The notes beneath the pieces are model-generated. The model made no database searches, was not told the origin of the DNA, and saw only the letters and a list, made by a program, of their open reading frames with translations. Below are positions 1 to 5,049 of a DNA stretch of 5,165 nucleotides, in pieces. This DNA comes from an uncultured Eubacteriales bacterium (GTDB taxonomy: Bacteria > Bacillota > Clostridia > Lachnospirales > Lachnospiraceae). The translations under genes were made by a program, and so were the position numbers. Position 1 is the first letter of the stretch; each line of letters begins with the position of its first letter. The stretch covers positions 1-5,165 of the forward strand of contig ONVB01000005.1 of assembly GCA_900321145.1 (NCBI GenBank), written 5' to 3'.

Positions 1-658
1 CGGTATAGAGCTTGTCCTTCTCCTCGAACTCCAGGCTGTCCGTATGCTGGCTTGCATACTCAACTCTGTCATAGGCGCTCATAGCCTTAGTATCACCCAT
101 GTCGGCAAGAGCCTTGTACCACTTCATAGCCTTCTCGTAATCTATAGGTACGACAAAATCGCTCTTGTTGCCGTACTGATCGACACGATAAAGACCATTC
201 TCATATATACTTCCGAGATTCATGTAAGCAGCCTTGATGCCGCTGTCACATGCCTTTTCGAAATATGTGATAGCTTTAGAAAAGTTCTGGATCTCAAGCA
301 GCATTTTCGCCAACTTGTAGATCATATCGGGATCCTTGTCGATATTGACACACTTCTCATAATAAGAGCATGCCTTCGCAGGATCCTTGTTTACGGTACA
401 GTTGCTGTACTTTCCCGTCTCGTATAACTCTGCTAATATTTTAAGTGAGTCGATCCCAAGATTGTGGTACTGCGGATCGACTATGGCAGAATTGACGATC
501 TCCTCCAATAAGGGTACCGCCTCTTCCGCATTGCCGTTCTCCATAAGGTTCAAGGCCTTATCATAAAGTAATTCATTACCACTCTTATTAGTCTGTTTCT
601 TCCCACCGAGATTCGATAAGAACGGAATCTTCTTAACTGTCTTACTGAACCATCCCAT
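1..658 (-). CDS. Sel1/TPR-repeat protein, 3' end beyond window
   Basis: The frame is open from an ATG at 658-656 to the window edge, giving 219 codons of an incomplete gene. The start is well supported: GGGGAGG lies 7 bases upstream (672-666) and an extended -10 promoter lies further up. The protein begins MGWFSKTVKKIPFLSNLGGK, a basic, slightly hydrophobic stretch with no clear signal peptide. Helical repeats follow: a TPR-like pair at about 28-60, a Sel1-like unit at 71-107 (ILAELYETG, DPAKACSYYEKC), a TPR-like unit at 110-140 (YKLAKMLLEIQNFSKAITYFEKA) and a Sel1 unit at 142-196 (AAYMNLGSIYENG, DYEKAMKWYKALADMGDTKA). The last unit carries about a dozen extra residues (around 157-171) where Sel1 repeats usually have a short turn. 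Such proteins are normally cytoplasmic or envelope-associated protein-binding scaffolds; the partner here is unknown. It has its own promoter, so it is probably not part of the whiA operon. The repeat family is fairly sure, the function is not. Confidence 0.85.
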   Translation of the reverse strand, partial: MGWFSKTVKKIPFLSNLGGKKQTNKSGNELLYDKALNLMENGNAEEAVPLLEEIVNSAIVDPQYHNLGIDSLKILAELYETGKYSNCTVNKDPAKACSYYEKCVNIDKDPDMIYKLAKMLLEIQNFSKAITYFEKACDSGIKAAYMNLGSIYENGLYRVDQYGNKSDFVVPIDYEKAMKWYKALADMGDTKAMSAYDRVEYASQHTDSLEFEEKDKLYT

Positions 659-665
659 TCGAGTT

Positions 666-672
666 CCTCCCC
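666..672 (-). promoter_or_regulatory. Ribosome binding site of the Sel1-repeat gene
   Basis: GGGGAGG on the minus strand, 7 bases before the ATG at 658. It decides this start over the out-of-frame ATG at 681, whose own purine run (GGAGGGGG at 699-692) has its GGAGG core 13 bases away. Confidence 0.8.
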
Positions 673-748
673 GCAAAGCATGTATTTTAATCCCCCTCCG
701 GGTATCATATCGATAATACACATCAAGGGGCGCAAATGCCTAAACGTC

Positions 749-777
749 ATTTTATCACAAATACAGCACTTATGCAA
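749..777 (-). promoter_or_regulatory. Extended -10 promoter for the Sel1-repeat gene
   Basis: On the minus strand TTGCAT (777-772) is followed after exactly 17 bases by TAAAAT (754-749), which matches the sigma-A -10 box in five of six positions. TGA directly precedes it, making an extended -10 (TGnTAAAAT). The -35 is weak (three of six), which is usual when an extended -10 is present. Transcription would start near 742, leaving a leader of about 84 bases before the ATG at 658. Confidence 0.6.
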
Positions 778-814
778 CAAAGTGTTACGCGATTTTGTTA
801 TGATTCTCTGACAA

Positions 815-827
815 TGATCACTGATCA
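815..827. promoter_or_regulatory. 13-bp perfect palindrome, possible operator
   Basis: TGATCACTGATCA reads the same on both strands around a central base at 821, and each half TGATCA is itself a palindrome. It lies about 38 bases upstream of the -35 box of the Sel1-gene promoter and 62 bases after the end of the crh-like gene. That position would suit an upstream activator or repressor site, but the binding protein cannot be named from the sequence. The alternative is that it is part of mRNA folding at the operon end. Confidence 0.3.
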
Positions 828-856
828 GCGGCTGACCGCAGTATGGTCGGTCGCTG
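826..856 (-). other. Imperfect stem-loop downstream of the crh-like gene
   Basis: On the minus strand CAGC-GACCG (856-848) can pair with CGGTC (838-834) and GCTG (829-826), with a 9-base loop and a 4-base bulge (833-830). It sits 32 bases after the stop codon of the last gene of the murB operon, where a terminator is expected. No U-tract follows, so it is not a standard rho-independent terminator. It may instead protect the 3' end of the mRNA or act with Rho. Confidence 0.3.
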
Positions 857-888
857 AATAGTAACGGACAATTATATATCGGCGCAGG

Positions 889-1143
889 TTACGCCGACTG
901 TATATAATTTGCAAGCTCATCAAGCGCAGCAACCTCGTCGGCACCGTCTGCGGAAAGTGTAAGACCCTTGCCGTTCACGAGTCCGAGGCTCATCATGCCC
1001 ATGATGCTCTTTACATTTACGTGCTTATCACCCATTGCAAGGTTCACCTTGCTGTCGTACTTGCTGGCAAGCTGCACAAGTACCGCAACCGGTCTTGCCT
1101 CTGCATCCTGCGGAAGATTAACCACTACATTTCTCTCTATCAT
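889..1143 (-). CDS. crh: Crh-like HPr-family regulatory protein (Glu15, Ser46)
   Basis: This 84-residue protein has the usual length and fold pattern of HPr. In PTS HPr the motif GLHARP carries the catalytic His15. Here residues 13-18 read DAEARP, so position 15 is Glu, and it cannot accept phosphate from enzyme I at a histidine. The regulatory site is intact: KSIMGMMSLG at 45-54 puts Ser at 46, the target of HPr kinase/phosphorylase. B. subtilis Crh likewise lacks His15 (it has Gln) and keeps Ser46; when phosphorylated it acts as a corepressor of CcpA in catabolite repression. I infer a similar regulatory role. The start is secure: AAGGAGGA (1158-1151) lies 7 bases before the ATG. It follows whiA by 26 bases, matching the B. 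subtilis order yvcL-crh, and is the last gene of the operon. Many annotations would simply call it an HPr-family phosphocarrier protein; the carrier role is unlikely. Confidence 0.93.
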   Translation of the reverse strand: MIERNVVVNLPQDAEARPVAVLVQLASKYDSKVNLAMGDKHVNVKSIMGMMSLGLVNGKGLTLSADGADEVAALDELANYIQSA

Positions 1144-1169
1144 TTTATATTCCTCCTTAAATCAGATTC

Positions 1170-1994
1170 TTATGATTTATGTCTTATATCCTCGGCTATC
1201 TCGCTTATCTTGCGCAGCCTGTGGTTCACACCGGACTTTCCTATGGGCGGGTTTAACAACTCACCCAAGTCCTTTAATGCCATATCGGGCTGTTCAAGCC
1301 GAAGCACCGCTATCTCGTACAGACTGTCCGGAAGGCTTTTAAGTCCCCTGGTCCGCTCGATAAACTCTATGTCGCTGACCTGCCGCACCGCAGCAGAAAC
1401 CGTCTTGTTCAGGTTGGCCGTCTCACAGTTCACCCTGCGGTTCACACGGTTCTTCATATCCTTTATGATGCGGATATTCTCCATATCAAGCAGCGAGGCA
1501 TGAGCCCCCATGAGTATCAGGAGGTCTGCGATCTCCTGGCTTTCCTTGACATACACGACATGGTACTTCTTTCTCTCGACCGTTTTGGGTTCTATATCAA
1601 AATCTTTTATAAGCTTTATGATAAGAGCGGTCAGCTCGTCGCTTAAAAGCGCTATCTCGAAGTGGTACTCCTTCTCCGGATTCGTGAGCGAGCCGGCCGC
1701 AAGAAAAGCTCCTCTTACAAATGCCTGCTTGCAGCAGCTTCTCTCGACCAAGATATGATCCGGTATCGGCATACCATGCTCATCGTCTTTAAGCTTAAGC
1801 GCCTTATGTCCTTCTTCGGTATCGGGCCTGAACCCAAGCAGCTCGGAGAGCTTCTCTATCAGTTCTTCAGCGGTATCACCCTGTCTTACGGGATATGCCG
1901 CAGTGTAAAGTCCCGCGAGCATCGCCAGCCTGCAGTGCCTTGACTGAGGCAGGTTCTTCATAAGCTCCTCTTTAACCTTTGATGAAAATGTCAT
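1170..1994 (-). CDS. whiA: WhiA family DNA-binding protein, short N-terminal domain
   Basis: WhiA (YvcL in B. subtilis) is a DNA-binding protein needed for sporulation septation in Streptomyces and linked to cell division and chromosome segregation in Bacillus. The family has a degenerate LAGLIDADG homing-endonuclease fold plus a C-terminal helix-turn-helix, and no nuclease activity. Visible here are the N-terminus MTFSSKVKEEL, the second LAGLIDADG half (CCKQAFVRGAFLAAGSLTNP, 87-106), RRVNCETANLNKTV (186-199), and the HTH region (LPDSLYEIAVLRLEQPDMALKDLGELL at 221-247, then KSGVNHRLRKISEIAE at 253-268). It has 274 residues, against about 316 in B. subtilis. The difference lies mainly before the CCK motif, which is at residue 87 here and near 122 there, so the strands of the first LAGLIDADG half appear to be missing. 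The ATG follows the rapZ stop by one base, with AAGGTG inside the last rapZ codons as ribosome binding site, so translation is probably coupled. Confidence 0.95.
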   Translation of the reverse strand: MTFSSKVKEELMKNLPQSRHCRLAMLAGLYTAAYPVRQGDTAEELIEKLSELLGFRPDTEEGHKALKLKDDEHGMPIPDHILVERSCCKQAFVRGAFLAAGSLTNPEKEYHFEIALLSDELTALIIKLIKDFDIEPKTVERKKYHVVYVKESQEIADLLILMGAHASLLDMENIRIIKDMKNRVNRRVNCETANLNKTVSAAVRQVSDIEFIERTRGLKSLPDSLYEIAVLRLEQPDMALKDLGELLNPPIGKSGVNHRLRKISEIAEDIRHKS

Positions 1995-1995
1995 A

Positions 1996-2859
1996 TCACT
2001 TCACCTTGCGGTCTATGTCCTTGTGGACAAGCCTCACTGTGTACGGCAGCGCCGAAAGTCTGCTGTAAAGGTCATTCGCGCAGGTGACCGAACGGTGTCT
2101 TCCGCCCGTGCAGCCTACGGATATCACCAGCGCATTCTTGCCCTCTTTCTTGTAGTTCGGGAGCAGGAAGCTTATCATGTCGTAGAGCCTGCTCATAAAT
2201 GCTTCATACTCGTCACAGTCCTTTACCATATCCGAAACCGGCTTTTCGTTGCCCGTAAGCGGTTTAAGCTCGGGAACATAATACGGGTTCGGCAGGAACC
2301 TCACGTCAAAGACAAGATCCGAATCTGCCGGAATGCCGTACTTAAATCCGAAGCTCATCACGGTCACGATGAGATTCTCGTAGCCCTCATCTCCGGATAC
2401 TATATGGTCTATCTCCTCGTTAAGCTCCCTTGTTAAAAGTGAGCTTGTATCTATGATAAAATCAGCTTTCTCGCGCAGGAAGGATATCTTCTCGCGCTCT
2501 GCCGTGATACCGTCCTCTATCCTGCCCTCTCCCGAAAGCGGATGACTGCGGCGCGTCTCCTTATAACGCTTTACCAGGGTGACATCATGCGCATCAAGGA
2601 AAAGTATCTCGTACTTCAATCCCTTCAGCCGAAGCTCGTCGAGCACATCCGAAAGCTCTTCAAGCGCCTCTCCGTTTCTTATGTCTATGCCTATAGCCAC
2701 GCTCTCCACCGGGAGCTTGTCATCCGAGGCTATCTCGGCAAACTTTGGGATAAGCATGACCGGAAGGTTATCCACGCAGAAGTAACCCTTGTCTTCCAAA
2801 GACCTTAATGCAGTTGACTTACCGGCACCGCTCATGCCCGTTACTATAAAAAAACGCAT
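1996..2859 (-). CDS. rapZ: RapZ/YvcJ family nucleotide-binding protein (RNase adapter family)
   Basis: Member of the RapZ (YvcJ) family. E. coli RapZ binds the small RNA GlmZ and guides RNase E, controlling GlmS and amino-sugar supply. In Firmicutes YvcJ binds and hydrolyses ATP/GTP and its target is less clear. With the ATG at 2859 the protein has 287 residues, normal for the family. Landmarks in that numbering: P-loop GMSGAGKS (8-15), YFCVDNLP (26-33), GIDIR (57-61), FLDAHD (87-92), RRSHPL (103-108), then the C-terminal domain with SFGFKYGIP (169-177), DVRFLPNPYY (185-194) and GCTGGRHRSV (249-258). E. coli has His in its NPHW motif where this protein has Tyr. An in-frame GTG at 2895 would add 12 residues and has GGGAGG 10 bases upstream. 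I prefer 2859 because homologues begin MRF.IVTG and a GAGG lies 7 bases before it. It is the second gene of the murB operon. The stop overlaps the whiA start region (one base apart). Confidence 0.94.
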   Translation of the reverse strand: MRFFIVTGMSGAGKSTALRSLEDKGYFCVDNLPVMLIPKFAEIASDDKLPVESVAIGIDIRNGEALEELSDVLDELRLKGLKYEILFLDAHDVTLVKRYKETRRSHPLSGEGRIEDGITAEREKISFLREKADFIIDTSSLLTRELNEEIDHIVSGDEGYENLIVTVMSFGFKYGIPADSDLVFDVRFLPNPYYVPELKPLTGNEKPVSDMVKDCDEYEAFMSRLYDMISFLLPNYKKEGKNALVISVGCTGGRHRSVTCANDLYSRLSALPYTVRLVHKDIDRKVK

Positions 2860-2938
2860 CCCTTTTCCTCTTCTTATGATTCTAAGATTCCTCACCGCTC
2901 AAGTGCCTCCCGGTTTCCTCGGTGCAGTGAAAATATAT

Positions 2939-3850
2939 TTATATTATCCTGACTTCAGGTTCTAAGTGTACGCCCTGTTTTTCGTATACTATTCTCTGTA
3001 CATCTGCGATGACCTGCTTTATATCAGTCGCAGTGGCATGGCCGAGATTAACCACGAAGCCGGCATGCTTTTCCGATACGCAGGCATCCCCGACGCGGTA
3101 TCCTTTAAGTCCGCTGTCCTCGATGAGCTTGCCGGCGAAGTAGCCCTCGGGACGCTTGAAGGTAGAGCCTGCAGAAGCGTACTCAAGCGGCTGTTTTTCA
3201 CGGCGTCTGGCCTGAAAGTCATCCATTTTCGCTTTGATCTCTGCCCTGCTGCCCTTCTGAAGCTTAAGAACCGCACCGGCCACAATCTGCTTGTCGGTCA
3301 CCGCACTGTGACGATAAGCAAAATCCATCTCTGCCGCGGGAACCGTCTTTATATTACAATTCTCATCTATAATGATAACGCTGTCGATGACATCCTTCAT
3401 CTCACCGCCGTAAGCACCGGCGTTCATAACGACCGCACCGCCTAAAGAGCCCGGTATGCCATATGCAAACTCAAGACCCGTAAGCTCATGGTCTCTGGCA
3501 AGAAGCGCAAGCTCCGCAAGCCTTATTCCGGCCTGGGCCCTGATATATGCGCCGCTTCCGTCGCTCATCTCCTCCACCTCGGCACGAGCAAAATCCTTAT
3601 CTATGTTAATGATCACTCCGTCATATCCCTCGTCATCAAAGAGCAGGTTGCTTCCTTTTCCGACCACCATGCACTTCACACCCGGACCGGCAAAGCATCT
3701 CTTCACCATAACAAGTTCATCCATGTCCTTGGGGAAGAACATCTCCTTTGCATGTCCGCCCGCGTGAAATGTAGTGTGCGCACTCATCGGCACATTTGCC
3801 TCATGTCTTATATCACTTAAGGGAATAGTCTTTCCGGATAATTCAAACAT
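2939..3850 (-). CDS. murB: UDP-N-acetylenolpyruvoylglucosamine reductase MurB
   Basis: MurB is the cytoplasmic FAD enzyme that reduces UDP-GlcNAc-enolpyruvate with NADPH to UDP-MurNAc, the second committed step of peptidoglycan synthesis. The protein has 303 residues, typical of the shorter type II MurB found in Gram-positive bacteria. It shows the FAD-binding segments VGKGSNLL (63-70) and GIPGSLGGAVVMNAGAYGGE (131-150), then YRHS (179-182), whose Arg contacts substrate in the family. SAGSTFKRP (226-234) carries the catalytic Ser at 229, which donates a proton to the enolpyruvyl group, and LEPEVRII at the C-terminus carries the conserved acidic residue, probably Glu299. The ATG at 3850 has AGGAG 7 bases upstream. 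It opens the operon murB-rapZ-whiA-crh, with 79 bases to the preferred rapZ start (43 to the GTG alternative). A putative promoter and the glucokinase terminator lie just upstream, so it is likely transcribed independently of glucokinase. Confidence 0.98.
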   Translation of the reverse strand: MFELSGKTIPLSDIRHEANVPMSAHTTFHAGGHAKEMFFPKDMDELVMVKRCFAGPGVKCMVVGKGSNLLFDDEGYDGVIINIDKDFARAEVEEMSDGSGAYIRAQAGIRLAELALLARDHELTGLEFAYGIPGSLGGAVVMNAGAYGGEMKDVIDSVIIIDENCNIKTVPAAEMDFAYRHSAVTDKQIVAGAVLKLQKGSRAEIKAKMDDFQARRREKQPLEYASAGSTFKRPEGYFAGKLIEDSGLKGYRVGDACVSEKHAGFVVNLGHATATDIKQVIADVQRIVYEKQGVHLEPEVRII

Positions 3851-3897
3851 AACCCATCTCCTGATGCTGTCATTAAGCGCCTATAACCACAGAGTGT

Positions 3898-3926
3898 ATG
3901 ATACCCCACCGATGTCAATAGTACAA
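3898..3926 (-). promoter_or_regulatory. Putative promoter of the murB-rapZ-whiA-crh operon
   Basis: On the minus strand TTGTAC (3926-3921) is followed after 17 bases by TATCAT (3903-3898), which matches the -10 consensus in five of six positions; the -35 matches in three. Transcription would begin near 3891, about 40 bases before the murB start. Two perfect TTGACA hexamers lie at 3932-3927 and 3918-3913 but sit 23 and 9 bases from this -10, so neither forms a standard promoter with it. The pairing is therefore a best guess. Confidence 0.45.
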
Positions 3927-3940
3927 TGTCAAAAAAGCGC

Positions 3941-3991
3941 AAAAAAAAGCCCGCGTGTGTGCTTTCCTTGTTGAAAATCACCTACACGGAC
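3941..3991 (-). terminator. Rho-independent terminator of the glucokinase gene
   Basis: On the minus strand GUCCGUGU (3991-3984) pairs with ACGCGGGC (3956-3949) over 8 continuous pairs, including two G-U wobbles. An inner stem forms from GUGAUUUUC and GGAAAGCAC around an AACAA loop. Eight U residues follow directly (3948-3941). The wobble pairs turn into A-C mismatches on the plus strand, so the hairpin is built for minus-strand transcripts. It begins 60 bases after the glucokinase stop and separates that gene from murB. Confidence 0.88.
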
Positions 3992-4011
3992 TTTTGTATC
4001 CCGATTCAGCC

Positions 4012-4048
4012 TGTCATTCGCTTAAAGCCTGAACTGCTTTAGATGACA
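4012..4048 (-). other. Weak stem-loop just after the glucokinase stop codon
   Basis: TGTCAT/ATGACA (4048-4043 with 4017-4012) and TAAAGC/GCTTTA (4041-4036 with 4028-4023) form two 6-bp stems joined by an unequal internal loop, with a 7-base apical loop. No U-tract follows, and the real terminator lies about 20 bases further on. It may slow 3' exonuclease decay of the glucokinase mRNA, or it may be chance. Confidence 0.25.
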
Positions 4049-4050
4049 CA

Positions 4051-4992
4051 TTATTCGCTAAGTATAAGAAATGCTCCGCCGTACATACCGGCATCATTTC
4101 CAAGCTCCGCAAGCGCGAACTTCGTTCCCTTTACCGCATGGAACGCGTTCTCCTTGTAGTGCTTCTCTATGGTATCAGGGATGATCTGACCTGCTTTGGA
4201 TACACCGCCTCCGATGACAAATACATCCGGATCGACAACGCAGGCTATGTTGGAAAGTGCCTTTCCCAAGGCCCTTCCGAAATTATCCACAAGCTCGAGT
4301 GCAAGATCGTCACCGTTCTTTGCGGCATCAAATATCTCCTTTGCGCTCACATACTGTACATTTCTTAAGGATGAAGGTCTGTCGGTGTTGTTGAGCGTGT
4401 TCGTGGCCAGTCTTACTATACCGGTTGCCGAGGTATACTGCTCGAGGCAGCCCTTTCTTCCGCAGCCGCAGGTCACGGTCTCCTCCTCATTTACAGTTAT
4501 ATGACCTATCTCGCCGCCGGCGCCGTTCACACCGTAGAGCATCCTTCCTCCGATTATGATACCGCCGCCTACGCCTGTTCCGAGTGTCACCATGACCACG
4601 CTGTCATAGCCCTTGCCGCCGCCGAAGCCTGCTTCGCCGAGCGCTGCCATGTTCGCATCATTTCCGGCCTTAACCTTAAAACCGGTAAGCTTGGAAAGCT
4701 CCTCGGCACAGTTAAATATGCCCCAGCCGAGGTTTGCGCATCTGATCACGGTTCCGTCCTCCTTAACAGGTCCGGGAACACCCATTCCGATGCCCTTTAC
4801 GTCATCCGCACTTATGCCCTTTTCCTCTATCTTGGCCTTTACCGAATCCGCTATATCGCCGAGGATGTACTTACCTCCTTCGTCGGTCCTCGTGGTTATC
4901 TCCCACTTTTCCTTCAATTCACCCGCTTCGGTGAAAAGACCGATCTTTACGGTTGTTCCTCCGATATCAACTCCGAAAATGTACTTGCCCAT
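4051..4992 (-). CDS. glcK: ROK-family glucokinase
   Basis: This cytoplasmic sugar kinase of the ROK family most likely phosphorylates glucose with ATP to glucose-6-phosphate. Its 313 residues fit the glucokinase branch. Motifs in order: phosphate-1 loop DIGGTTVKIGL (9-19), GVPGPV (71-76), GNDANMAALGE (110-120) with the catalytic base Asp112, phosphate-2 loop GTGVGGGIIIGG (138-149), the sugar-binding EIGH (161-164), the zinc site made by His164 with CGCGRKGC (Cys175, Cys177, Cys182) followed by LEQY, and the adenosine-side IGGGVS (260-265). All key residues are present. The ATG at 4992 has GGAG 11 bases upstream, a long spacing, and overlaps the stop of a tiny upstream reading frame (TAATG). 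It has its own putative promoter and terminator, so it looks monocistronic. Glucokinase is favoured over other ROK kinases by overall resemblance; mannose, N-acetylmannosamine or other hexose specificity cannot be excluded by eye. Confidence 0.93.
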   Translation of the reverse strand: MGKYIFGVDIGGTTVKIGLFTEAGELKEKWEITTRTDEGGKYILGDIADSVKAKIEEKGISADDVKGIGMGVPGPVKEDGTVIRCANLGWGIFNCAEELSKLTGFKVKAGNDANMAALGEAGFGGGKGYDSVVMVTLGTGVGGGIIIGGRMLYGVNGAGGEIGHITVNEEETVTCGCGRKGCLEQYTSATGIVRLATNTLNNTDRPSSLRNVQYVSAKEIFDAAKNGDDLALELVDNFGRALGKALSNIACVVDPDVFVIGGGVSKAGQIIPDTIEKHYKENAFHAVKGTKFALAELGNDAGMYGGAFLILSE

Positions 4993-5019
4993 TAATCCAT
5001 ACTCTCCTTTACCTTCATT

Positions 5020-5049
5020 ATTGTAGTGTGATGTCCTGTGTCATTCCAA
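5020..5049 (-). promoter_or_regulatory. Putative promoter of the glucokinase gene
   Basis: On the minus strand TTGGAA (5049-5044, four of six matches to the -35 box) is followed after 18 bases by TACAAT (5025-5020, five of six matches to the -10). Transcription would start near 5013, leaving a leader of about 20 bases. The -35 half falls inside the repeat-like element at 5038-5165, so the element may supply part of the promoter. Confidence 0.45.

Noticed and set aside
44..427. Plus-strand frame of 127 codons
   Set aside because: Antisense shadow of the Sel1-repeat gene; no ribosome binding site or recognisable domain.
659..740. Riboswitch in the leader of the Sel1-repeat gene
   Set aside because: The leader of about 84 bases has no recognisable conserved riboswitch core and no terminator-like hairpin before the start codon.
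550..780. Minus-strand frame MLHKCCICDK... overlapping the Sel1 gene start, including an inner ATG at 681
   Set aside because: It overlaps the Sel1-repeat gene out of frame, its first ATG lies inside the predicted promoter, and the inner ATG has a GGAGG core 13 bases away. The downstream Arg-rich product is what a frame-shifted reading of the real gene gives.
1021..1503. Plus-strand frame of 160 codons
   Set aside because: It runs antisense through the crh-like gene and whiA, both confidently identified; no family resemblance of its own.
4501..4995. Plus-strand frame of 164 codons
   Set aside because: Antisense shadow of glucokinase, whose motifs are all intact on the minus strand.
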